Source: Gloeobacter morelensis MG652769
Lineage (GTDB): Bacteria; Cyanobacteriota; Cyanobacteriia; Gloeobacterales; Gloeobacteraceae
DNA length: 64,000 nt
Direction of reading: 5' to 3'
Assembly: GCF_021018745.1 (NCBI RefSeq)
Contig: NZ_CP063845.1
Coordinates: forward strand, 1,612,001 to 1,676,000
Shown: positions 38,701 to 46,500 of the stretch, one piece after another
Numbering within the stretch: position 1 is the stretch's first letter
Layout of the letters: each line of letters begins with the position of its first letter
Translations under genes and position numbers: made by a program
Notes under the pieces: generated by a model
What the model saw: the letters and a program-made list of their open reading frames with translations, nothing else
What the model was told of the DNA's origin: nothing
Databases searched by the model: none

Positions 38701-40481
38701 AACCGCTCAGCCGGGTAGGCCGGGTCGAGCGGCACGTAGGCCCCGCCCGCCTTCAAGATTGCCAGCATGCCAATGACGGCCTCGGCTGAACGTTCGGCGA
38801 AAAGACCGACCAGCGACCCCGGTCCGACGCCGAGTGCCTGCAAGCGGTGGGCGAGGCGGTTGGCGCGGGTGTTCAGTTCGCCATAGCTCAAGCGCTGAGT
38901 GTCTGCCCACTCCAGGGCCGGTGCTTCGGGAGTCAGTTCGGCATGGCGCTCGAACAGTTCATGGACACAGGCCGTTTCCGCTGTGGGTACTGCCGGGTTC
39001 CACTCGACAAGCACCTGGCGGCGTTCCGACTCCGATAGCAGCGGCAATCGCGACAACCGTGTCTCTGGACGGGCGACGATGCCTGCCAGAAGCACACCGA
39101 AGCGCTCCGCCAAACTCTCGACTGTCTCCACATCGAAAATGTCTGTGCTGTACTCGAAGCCACCGCACAATCCCGACGGACCTTCTTCAAGCGATAGCGT
39201 CAGGTCGAACTTCGCTGTGCGACCTTTTGCCGACAGCGACTCTATCGACAAACCAGGTAGCTCAAGCGCGGAAGCCGGGGCGTTTTGCAGAGCGAAGACT
39301 GCCTGCACCAGAGGCGAACGGCCCCATCGCTGCTGGGGTGCCAGATGCTCGACAAGCTTCTCGAAAGGTAGGTCCTGATGGGCATAAGCACCCAACGCCG
39401 ACTCGCGAGCACGGGCAATCAGTTGGCGGAAACTCGGGTCACCGCTGAGGTCGGCCCGCAAAGGCAGGGTGTTGACGAAAAAGCCAATCAGGGGTTCGAG
39501 TTCACCGCGATGACGATTGGCGACGGGGGTGCCGATGAGGAAATCGGTTTGTCCACCGCAGCGGTAGAGCAGGGTCTGCAAGGCAGCAAGCAACACCATG
39601 AACGGTGTCGCCCCTTCGCGGCGAGCTAACAAAGCTATTGCTGTAGCTGTTTCGGGTCCCAACTCGATAGGCACCCATCCTCCGGCAGAGGAGGGAGCCT
39701 GGGGTCTTGGTCGGTCTAGAGGTAGTTCGAGCAGTGGTGGCACACCGGCTAGTTGGTTTTGCCAGTAGTGCAACTGCTCCTCAAAGGCGCCGTCCTGCAA
39801 AAAGCGGTGCTGCCACTCGGAGAAGTCTGCGTACTGCACGGAAAGAGGCGGCAAAGGTGAGGGCTGAGCGGACTGGAAGGCCGGGTAGAGAACGGCCAGT
39901 TCTCGGGTGAGCACTCCCACAGACCAGCCGTCCGCCGCGATGTGGTGCAGGGTCAAAAGCAAGGCATGCTCGTCCTCACCGAGTCGAATGACGACAGTGC
40001 GTAGCAGCGGTCCGTGTTCGAGGTCGAAGGGACGGCAGGCCTCGGCGGCGAGCAGTTGCTGGAGGTGCGCTTCACGTTGAGGTTCTGCCAGAGCGCAGAG
40101 GTCGACCACCCGCAGCGGAGCATCGTCGTTGGTGGGCGGGGCGATGCGTTGGACGGGTTGACCGCCTTGGAGGGTGAAGGTGGTGCGCAGGCTTTCGTGG
40201 CGACGCACGACTTCTGTAAAGCAGCGCCCGAGAGCATCGAGGTCGAGTGTGCCTTTGAGACGCAGGGCAAAGGGGACGTTGTAGGCAGGGTCGCCGGGTT
40301 CGAGCCGGTCTAAGAACCACAGCCGTTGCTGAGCAGACGAAAGTGGGCAGGGAGAGTGCTGCTCTCTTTTGGGTATCGTCTGTACCTGTGGAGCACTCAC
40401 TCCTTTTTGCTTCAGCATTTGCGCGAAGAGCTTGAGTTGCTCGGGTGAGGGACCAGTTCCTGAAGTCGAAGAATTACTCAT
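29751..40481 (-). CDS. NRPS2: trimodular non-ribosomal peptide synthetase, C-A-PCP x3 plus TE
   Basis: 3,576 residues from the ATG at 40481 (MSNSSTSG); an upstream in-frame extension is not synthetase-like. Domains: C1 (about 45-480), A1 (about 510-1000), PCP1 (about 1040), C2 (about 1110-1545), A2 (about 1575-2065), PCP2 (about 2110), C3 (about 2185-2610), A3 (about 2640-3135), PCP3 (about 3185), TE (about 3298-3560). Each C has HHIAADGWS, each A has YTSGSTGNPKG, each PCP has LGGHSL, and the TE has GWSLGG and GDHYS. Reading the binding pocket against GrsA-Phe positions gives DAFWLGGTFK for A1, one change from the Val code DAFWIGGTFK, and DAWFFGNVVK for A2 and A3, one change from a Leu code DAWFLGNVVK. 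Predicted residues are therefore Val-Leu-Leu, then release or cyclisation by TE. Modules 2 and 3 are near-identical copies. NRPS1 ends 95 bp upstream. Confidence 0.95.
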   Translation of the reverse strand: MSNSSTSGTGPSPEQLKLFAQMLKQKGVSAPQVQTIPKREQHSPCPLSSAQQRLWFLDRLEPGDPAYNVPFALRLKGTLDLDALGRCFTEVVRRHESLRTTFTLQGGQPVQRIAPPTNDDAPLRVVDLCALAEPQREAHLQQLLAAEACRPFDLEHGPLLRTVVIRLGEDEHALLLTLHHIAADGWSVGVLTRELAVLYPAFQSAQPSPLPPLSVQYADFSEWQHRFLQDGAFEEQLHYWQNQLAGVPPLLELPLDRPRPQAPSSAGGWVPIELGPETATAIALLARREGATPFMVLLAALQTLLYRCGGQTDFLIGTPVANRHRGELEPLIGFFVNTLPLRADLSGDPSFRQLIARARESALGAYAHQDLPFEKLVEHLAPQQRWGRSPLVQAVFALQNAPASALELPGLSIESLSAKGRTAKFDLTLSLEEGPSGLCGGFEYSTDIFDVETVESLAERFGVLLAGIVARPETRLSRLPLLSESERRQVLVEWNPAVPTAETACVHELFERHAELTPEAPALEWADTQRLSYGELNTRANRLAHRLQALGVGPGSLVGLFAERSAEAVIGMLAILKAGGAYVPLDPAYPAERLTYLLTDAQVPVLLAQEHLAPILPTSNARVLFFADADVQGPEDGENLSAEVSSAALACVMYTSGSTGNPKGVLVPHQAINRLVREPGYLHFHSEQVFLQFAPLCFDAATFEIWGPLLNGARLAIAPAGPLGSSELAALITTHAVDTLWLSAGLFRVMVDEQLPVLRSLSHLLAGGDAVSLAHAERLLSSAGRCQLINGYGPTENTTFSCCHPLELGRGTPIGRPIGGTEAYILDSNGQPVPVGVAGELYLGGIGLARGYLNRAGLTAEKFVPHPYSERPGARLYRSGDLARFRVDGVIEYLGRTDDQVKIRGHRVEPGEVESVLSGHAGVRSCAVIARTDGKQGEKYLVAYVVSRGEAFLESELRAWLHNRLPSYMLPSAYVFLAELPLNINGKLDRHALPAPDAARPEAGTDFVAPRTAAEQVMAGIWLEVLGTERVGIHDNFFELGGHSLRATQAVSRLRDALGLEVPLKLFFERPTIAGLCNAVAAETAAIGVGVDPIPVAPRPDGVARFAQSFAQQRLWFLDRLEPGDPAYNVPFALRLKGTLDLDALGRCFTEVVRRHESLRTTFTLQGGQPVQRIAPPTNDDAPLRVVDLCALAEPQREAHLQQLLAAEACRPFDLEHGPLLRTVVIRLGEDEHALLLTLHHIAADGWSVGVLTRELAVLYPAFQSAQPSPLPPLSVQYADFSEWQHRFLQDGAFEEQLHYWQNQLAGVPPLLELPLDRPRPQAPSSAGGWVPIELGPETATAIALLARREGATPFMVLLAALQTLLYRCGGQTDFLIGTPVANRHRGELEPLIGFFVNTLPLRADLSGDPSFRQLIARARESALGAYAHQDLPFEKLVEHLAPQQRWGRSPLVQAVFALQNAPASALELPGLSIESLSAKGRTAKFDLTLSLEEGPSGLCGGFEYSTDIFDVETVESLAERFGVLLAGIVARPETRLSRLPLLSESERRQVLVEWNPAVPTAETACVHELFERHAELTPEAPALEWADTQRLSYGELNTRANRLAHRLQALGVGPGSLVGLFAERSAEAVIGMLAILKAGGAYVPLDPAYPAERLTYLLTDAQVPVLLAQEHLAPILPTSNARVLCLNTAGRLTKVEGDDLLYIPGAESNLPGLSAPADLAYVIYTSGSTGNPKGVQVERRNLANLIRWHLKTFSFAPGDRAAQIAAPAFDACAWEVWTCLCAGASLHFPDTHTRLCPTDLRDWLLDRQITHCFLPTPLAERVLTLPWPEKAPLRWLFVGGDTLHSSPPPGLPFALSNNYGPTENTVVSTSGVVPPIADGPLPSIGRPIGGTEAYILDSNGRPVPVGVAGELCLGGAGLARGYLGRAALTAEKFVPHPYSERPGARLYRSGDLARFRVDGRIEFLGRTDDQVKIRGHRVEPGEVASALSGHAGVRSCAVIACADDEQADKRLVAYVVQEGDKTGTAELRGWLQDRLPPYMLPSLYVFLAELPLNINGKLDRRALPVPGAKRPDTEAGFVAPRTDAERAVARVWSEVLGIERVGIHDNFFELGGHSLRATQAVSRLRDALGLEVPLKLFFERPTIAGLCNAVAAETAAIGVGVDPIPVAPRPDGVARFAQSFAQQRLWFLDRLEPGDPAYNVPFALRLKGTLDLDALGRCFTEVVRRHESLRTTFTLQGGQPVQRIAPPTNDDAPLRVVDLCALAEPQREAHLQQLLAAEACRPFDLEHGPLLRTVVIRLGEDEHALLLTLHHIAADGWSVGVLTRELAVLYPAFQSAQPSPLPPLSVQYADFSEWQHRFLQDGAFEEQLHYWQNQLAGVPPLLELPLDRPRPQAPSSAGGWVPIELGPETATAIALLARREGATPFMVLLAALQTLLYRCGGQTDFLIGTPVANRHRGELEPLIGFFVNTLPLRADLSGDPSFRQLIARARESALGAYAHQDLPFEKLVEHLAPQQRWGRSPLVQAVFALQNAPASALELPGLSIESLSAKGRTAKFDLTLSLEEGPSGLCGGFEYSTDIFDVETVESLAERFGVLLAGIVARPETRLSRLPLLSESERRQVLVEWNPAVPTAETACVHELFERHAELTPEAPALEWADTQRLSYGELNTRANRLAHRLQALGVGPGSLVGLFAERSAEAVIGMLAILKAGGAYVPLDPAYPAERLTYLLTDAQVPVLLAQEHLAPILPTSNARVLCLNTAGRLTKVEGDDLLYIPGAESNLPGLSAPADLAYVIYTSGSTGNPKGVQVERRNLANLIRWHLKTFSFAPGDRAAQIAAPAFDACAWEVWTCLCAGASLHFPDTHTRLCPTDLRDWLLDRQITHCFLPTPLAERVLTLPWPEKAPLRWLFVGGDTLHSSPPPGLPFALSNNYGPTENTVVSTSGVVPPIADGPLPSIGRPIGGTEAYILDSNGRPVPVGVAGELCLGGAGLARGYLGRAALTAEKFVPHPYSERPGARLYRSGDLARFRVDGRIEFLGRTDDQVKIRGHRVEPGEVASALSGHAGVRSCAVIACADGQGTDRRLVAYVVAKESLLESELRAWLQGCLPPYMLPSLYVFLAELPLNINGKLDRRALPVPDAARPEAGEDFLAPRNPREVQLTRIWERLLEVKPVSVRDDFFELGGHSLLAMRLLEEVREAFGQSVTLPVLFEKPTIEALALVLQEQTPVAEAQSLGNRLSRLGQRLSRFFEGDAVERQVQRAVEKLKGAFPLPLLFGQRPHSPAETDTPNRPSGSPIVAIQPAGVRRPFFCIHPVGGSVLCYIELARHLHKEQPFYGLQSPGLADGQPLLDSIEKMAAHYIKTMRRVQPAGPYLLGGWSLGGVVAYEMAQQLEQQGQQVDLLALLDSALPDGERSNRGTDDAHLVAAFAQNVADLLGTEVALPPDPAVTGLDGQLQAILDWSSANAAVEKTRSVQLHKLMQVYKTNYRALQQYVPRAYSGRITLLLSSEQAAQRQRTPIADWSGIALGGLHIEAVTGDHYSIVKNPDVQVTAERLEGFLAAAHAQAARSHRVQAMAAQ
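31258..34185 (-). repeat. 2.9-kb module repeat, copy in module 3 of NRPS2
   Basis: Direct repeat of 34471-37398 (2,928 bp, offset 3,213). It covers the end of the preceding PCP, C3 and most of A3. Every translated stretch compared, in coding and shadow frames, is identical, so the two DNAs appear identical or nearly so. Confidence 0.9.
32213..33935 (-). repeat. 1.7-kb C-domain repeat, module 3 copy
   Basis: 1,723-bp segment (C domain plus start of the A domain) found three times in NRPS2; the other copies are at 35426-37148 and 38609-40331. It lies inside the 2.9-kb repeat. Confidence 0.85.
34471..37398 (-). repeat. 2.9-kb module repeat, copy in module 2 of NRPS2
   Basis: Partner of 31258-34185. 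Outside these limits the modules differ: the A-domain C-terminal parts and the A-PCP linker diverge (for example TAELRGWLQDRLPPYML against LESELRAWLQGCLPPYML). Confidence 0.9.
35426..37148 (-). repeat. 1.7-kb C-domain repeat, module 2 copy
   Basis: Second of three copies; offsets 3,213 bp to module 3 and 3,183 bp to module 1. Confidence 0.85.
37334..39041 (-). repeat. 1.7-kb A-domain repeat, NRPS2 module 1 copy
   Basis: Direct repeat of 40777-42484 (offset 3,443 bp), covering PCP start and the Val-type A domain. Two mismatches noticed: 37399 G against 40842 A, which changes the residue (GTERV/GIERV), and 38955 C against 42398 T. Confidence 0.85.
38609..40331 (-). repeat. 1.7-kb C-domain repeat, module 1 copy
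   Basis: Third copy. Identity with module 2 stops at 40331 (CGTTGCTG, then A here and G there) and at 38609, where the A domain switches to the type shared with NRPS1. Confidence 0.85.
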
Positions 40482-40576
40482 CGCAGCTGCCCAGTTATGT
40501 AGAATTTGCGTTTGTCGTGGTCTTTTGTACCCGTCGAAACTTTGCCTCGACGGATGCAATCGGCAGAAACCTGCCG

Positions 40577-43500
40577 CTACTGGTTGGAAAGCATCGCCTT
40601 GATTTCGTCCTCTGAAAGTTGCTGGACCTCTACGAAGGTCTGAGCAACCGCTTCGAGTACCGCACGATCGCCCCACTGCAAGGCGAGTGTGTCGAGCAGG
40701 CCCGCGATGGTCGGCGTCTGAAACACGTCCCGCAGGGGCAGTTCGATTTGAAAGGCAGCGCGGATGCGGGAGACAACCTGGGTGGCGCGCAGGGAGTGGC
40801 CGCCCAGTTCGAAGAAATTGTCGTGGATGCCGACCCGCTCGATACCCAATACCTCTAGCCAGATCCCGGCCATCACCTGCTCGGCGGCGGTGCGCGGGGC
40901 AACAAAGTCAGTCCCGGCTTCCGGGCGGGCAGCATCGGGAGCAGGCAGGGCATGGCGGTCGAGTTTGCCGTTTATATTCAGCGGCAATTCCGCCAGGAAC
41001 ACGTAGGCCGAAGGCAACATGTACGATGGCAACCGGTTGTGCAACCAGGCTCGCAACTCGCTCTCCAGGAAGGCTTCCCCTCGCGATACCACATAAGCGA
41101 CAAGGTACTTTTCTCCTTGTTTGCCGTCGGTGCGAGCAATCACAGCACAGGAGCGCACTCCCGCGTGTCCCGACAGCACCGACTCTACCTCCCCAGGCTC
41201 GACCCGGTGACCACGTATCTTCACCTGGTCGTCCGTCCGGCCCAAATACTCAATCACTCCGTCCACCCGGAATCGTGCCAGGTCACCACTGCGGTACAAC
41301 CGTGCCCCTGGCCGCTCGCTGTAAGGGTGGGGCACAAACTTCTCAGCCGTCAGTCCCGCTCGATTCAGATAGCCCCGCGCCAGACCGATGCCGCCCAGGT
41401 ACAGTTCCCCGGCTACACCGACCGGCACCGGCTGACCGTTGCTATCGAGAATGTACGCCTCGGTGCCTCCAATCGGCCGACCAATCGGAGTACCCCTACC
41501 CAACTCCAGCGGGTGGCAACAACTGAACGTCGTGTTCTCAGTCGGGCCGTAGCCGTTGATCAGCTGGCATCGACCGGCACTCGACAGCAGACGCTCCGCA
41601 TGAGCGAGCGATACCGCATCGCCACCGGCAAGCAAGTGTGACAGCGACCTCAGCACCGGCAGTTGTTCATCGACCATCACCCGAAACAGACCGGCACTCA
41701 GCCAGAGCGTATCGACCGCGTGGGTAGTAATCAGAGCGGCCAGTTCGCTACTGCCGAGGGGTCCAGCCGGGGCGATGGCGAGGCGGGCACCGTTGAGCAG
41801 CGGTCCCCAGATTTCGAAAGTGGCGGCATCGAAGCACAGGGGAGCGAACTGGAGGAAGACCTGTTCTGAGTGGAAGTGCAGGTAGCCGGGTTCGCGGACG
41901 AGTCGGTTGATGGCCTGGTGCGGGACGAGGACGCCTTTCGGGTTGCCGGTGGAGCCTGAGGTGTACATCACACAGGCAAGAGCGGCAGAACTTACTTCGG
42001 CGGATAGATTCTCGCCATCTTCAGGGCCTTGCACATCTGCGTCTGCAAAAAAGAGCACACGAGCATTGGAGGTTGGCAGGATAGGAGCGAGGTGTTCTTG
42101 AGCGAGCAGCACCGGCACCTGAGCGTCGGTCAGCAAGTAGGTCAACCGCTCAGCCGGGTAGGCCGGGTCGAGCGGCACGTAGGCCCCGCCCGCCTTCAAG
42201 ATTGCCAGCATGCCAATGACGGCCTCGGCTGAACGTTCGGCGAAAAGACCGACCAGCGACCCCGGTCCGACGCCGAGTGCCTGCAAGCGGTGGGCGAGGC
42301 GGTTGGCGCGGGTGTTCAGTTCGCCATAGCTCAAGCGCTGAGTGTCTGCCCACTCCAGGGCCGGTGCTTCGGGAGTCAGTTCGGCATGGCGCTCGAATAG
42401 TTCATGGACACAGGCCGTTTCCGCTGTGGGTACTGCCGGGTTCCACTCGACAAGCACCTGGCGGCGTTCCGACTCCGATAGCAGTGGTAGCTGTGATAGA
42501 CGCGCTTCCGGGTGGGCGACGATGCCTGCCAGCAGTATCTGGAGATGACCCAGCATCCGGGTGATGGTCGGCGGGTCGAAGCGGTGGCGGTCGTAGCTCA
42601 GTTGTAAAAACAGCTGCGGGCCGGGTACGGCGACCACAGTCAGTGGATAGTTGGCGTAACCGATGAATTGCACATCGTGGGCCGCCAGGGGGGGCTGGGC
42701 TTGCTCAGCAGAAATGGTGTGGGTCGGGTAATTTTCGAAGGCGAGCAGACTCTCAAATAGGGGCTGGCCGTGGGGTACTTCACTCCAGGTCTGCACCTGG
42801 ACCAGCGGGCTGTGCTCGTACTCGAATAGTTCGGCTTGCTGGTTCTGGAGCTGCTTCAGCCACGGCAGCACCGTTGCCTGGCCCGATGCCTGGACGCGGA
42901 TCGGCAGCGCGTTGACCAGCAGGCCGACCAGCGATTCTACGCCCGCCCGCCCCCCGGCACGGCCCGATACGACCGTGCCGAAGACGATGTCTTCTTCGTT
43001 GCTGTACTGGCGCAGCAGCAAAGCCCAGGCTCCCTGTACCACCGTATTCAGTGTCAGCTGGTGCCGCTGGGCGAAGGCGACCAGGCCGTCTGTGGCCGTG
43101 GCTGAAAGGCTTGTTTGCTCGTTGAGATAACTCTGACCCTGGGGGTCACCCGCCGCGCTATCCACTCCCAGGGGCGTGGAGCGGTAGAAACCGGCGAGCG
43201 TCTGCCGCCAGAAGCGCTCGGCCTGTGCCAGATCCTGCTTTGTCAACCAGTCGATGTGATCGCGGAAGGAGCTGGTCCTACCCAGGTGGACTGACTGGCC
43301 CACGAGCGCCGCTTCGTAGAGGGTGCTGAGTTCTTTGTAGATGACGTTCATACTCCAGCCGTCGATTAACAGGTGGTGGTGGCTCCAGATCAGCCGCGAA
43401 ACATCGTCGGACAGGCGAATTAACAGCAGGCGCATCAGCGGCGGGCAGGCCAGGTCGAAGCCGCGCCGCCGCTGGGCGGCCAGACACTCTTCCAGGCGCT

Positions 43501-46500
43501 CCTGCTGGGTGAGGGGGTCAAGATCCCGCCAGTCGTATTGCTCCAGGGGCAGTGCGACCCCCTGACAAACCACCTGCACCGGCTCGTCGAGGTCTTCCCA
43601 GACAAAGATCGTGCGCAGGACGGGGTGCCGCTCCAGTAACTGTTGCCAGGCCCGCTTGAAGACTGGAATGCTCAAGTCGGTGTGTAGAGTCAGGCTCAAG
43701 TGGCCGACGTAAACGCCTGCCTCCGGGGCATAAAGAGTATGGAACAGCATCCCGCGCTGGGTGGGCGAGAGCGGATAGAGGTCAATCAGGTCGGGGTAAG
43801 TTGCCTGGAGCGCATCGAGGCGAATGCGGCTCAAAGCGGTGTTCGGAAAGTCGGACGGTGTGTAGCTCCCCTTGCCTACCGACAGGCAGTGAGCAATCAG
43901 GCCCCTGAGTGCCCGAATGAAGCCCTGGGTGAGTGCCTCCAGCGTGGCCGGTCGGTGGCGGTTGGCGCTGTAGGTCCAGTTCATCTGCAATCGGCCTTCG
44001 ATGATCAGGCTATCCACTTCGATCAGGTGGCAGCGCTGTGCCTGGAGGTGGTGGATCGGCCCGCTCGGCTCGTGGGCCAGCTTGAAGATCGACGACTCCG
44101 GTAAGGTCTGGTCGAATTGGCCCAGGTAGTTGAAGCGAATTTCGGCCTGGGGTAACTGGCGCAGTTGGGCGGCGGCGCGCTCGTCATGGCAGGAGTAGCG
44201 CAGTAGACCGTAGCCCAGGCCCTGGTTGGGTAGCGCCCGCAGCTGTTCTTTGACTGTCTTCAGCGCTTCTGCCTCATCGGCATTCCCCGGCAATGCGAGG
44301 ACGACCGGGAAGAGCGCCGTGAACCACCCGACCGTGCGCGCGAGGATCAGATCGTCGAAGATTTCTTCGCGCCCGTGCCCTTCTAGATCAAACAAAAGGG
44401 CCGTCTGCCCGGTCCACTCCGAGACGGCCTGGGCCAGGGCGGTCAATAAAACGTCGTTGATCGTGGTGCGGTAAACTCCAGGCACCTTGCGCAGCAGCGC
44501 AGTCGTTTCTTCGACGCCGAGGCCGACTTGCAGGGTGCGGGCGGAAGCTTCTGTGTTGGCACCGATGCAATCAACGGGCAATGGTCGGATCCGGGCGCGG
44601 ACCGGGGCAGACCAGTAGGCCAATTCCGCTTGCAGGGCAGGCGACTGCGCGTACTGCTCGAAGTGGCAGGCCCACTCCTGAAAGGAGGAAGTCTTGGGGG
44701 GCAGGGCGGGCGGGCGGTGCTCGCTCAGTCTCTGGTAAGCCGTCTGGAGATCTTCGATCAAGAGGCGCCAGGAGACGCCATCGATCGCCAGGTGATGCAC
44801 CACAAGCAGCAGGCGAGCGGAGTCCTGGCCCAGTTCGAAGAGGACGACCCGCATAAGCGGACCTTCCGCCAGATTCAGCCCGGCCTGCCGGAGGGCGGCG
44901 GCGGCTTGCAGTGCCGGTTGTTGCTCGGCAGGCGGCAGCGTAGAGAGATCGATACACTCGAAAACCGCCTCTGGGCCGACGCCTTCGTTGCGCTGTTCCC
45001 ATCCGGACACGCCCGGTGTAAAGCGCAGGCGCAGCCCGTCGTGGTGGGCGAGTAGTTGTGCTACGGCTGCTTCGAGCAACGCCGGGTCGAGCTTCTGCTT
45101 CGCCTCCAGCAACAGGACCATGTTCCAGTGCTGGGGCTCGGCAAACTCCTGTTCAAAGAACCAGCGCTGGATGGGCGTGAGTGGCAAAGGCCCGGTCACA
45201 GCCTCCTGCTTAATCTGGATGGCCGGGGCCTGGGTGGCCACGGCTGCCAGTTCGGCAATCGTTCGGTGGATGAATAGTTGCTTGATGTTGAGCTGGAGAC
45301 CCGCCTGGGCGGCCCGAGCTACTACCTGGATACTCAAAATCGAATCGCCGCCCAACTCGAAGAAGTTGTCGTGGAGACCGACGCGGCCAACCCCGAGGAC
45401 CGATTCCCAGATCTGGGCCAGTACCCGCTCCACCGGGGTACGCGCCAAGGCGAAATTGGCTCCCGCTTCCGGGCGTACCGCTTCCGGGGCAGGCAGGGCG
45501 CGGCGGTCGAGTTTACCGTTCGCGTTCAGGGGCAATTCCGGCAGGAACACGTATAAAGCAGGCAGCATGTAGGCCGGTAAGCGCTCCTGCAACCAGGCCC
45601 GCAACTCGCTCTCCGGGGAACCCGCTTCCATGACCAGATAGGCGACCAGCCGCTTGTCGGCTCCCGGTCCGTCGGCGCGGGCGAGGACGGCGCAGGCGCA
45701 CACGTCCGGATGCCCCGACAGTGCCGCTTCCACTTCTCCAGGCTCGATCCGGTAGCCGCGAATTTTTGCCTGGCCGTCCGTGCGGCCCACGAACTCGATT
45801 GCCCCGTCCGCCCCGAAGCGCGCCAGGTCGCCGCTGCGGTACAGCCGTGCTCCCGGTTGCTCACTGTAAGGGTGCGGCACAAACTTCTCAGCCGTCAGCC
45901 CCGCACGACCCAGGTAACCCCGCGCCAGCCCAGGACCGCCCAGGTACAGTTCCCCGGCTACCCCGACGGGCACCGGCTGACCGCTGCTGTCCAGGATATA
46001 AGCCTGGGCGTTGGGAAGCGGGCGGCCGATTGGTAGGCCCTGGGAGGCCGTGTCCATGCGGGCGGTGGCCGACAATTCGTGCATCGTCGCCGAAGCCGTT
46101 GCCTCGGTCGGGCCGTAGCTATTGATCACGCGTGGGTGCAGGCCCAGGTGTGACCGCCATAGTCGCAGCCGCTCCGCGAGCGCCTGTTCGCCGCCGATCA
46201 CCACCAGGCGCAACGACGGCGGAAAGCGGTGCCGCTCGCTGCCCAGGTGGTTGGTTAGCTCGTGCCAGTAGGCCGTCGGCAGGTTCAAGACGCTCAGCCG
46301 CCAGTCGCGGCATTTCTGCCAGAAACTTTGCGCCGATTGCAGCATCGCTTCTGAGCGCAACACCAGGGTCGCGCCGCTGGCGAGGGTGGGGTAAATTTCC
46401 TCGGCGCTATGGTCAAAGCTGATCGACACGAACTGTAGCACCCGGTCTGCGGGCGTGAGTGCAAATTTCGCCCGAATTGATTCGATGTGGTTGACGACCG

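Noticed and set aside
40482-40676. 65-residue N-terminal extension of NRPS2
   Set aside because: Not synthetase-like and overlaps the 3' end of NRPS1; the ATG at 40481 starts sequence typical of the family.
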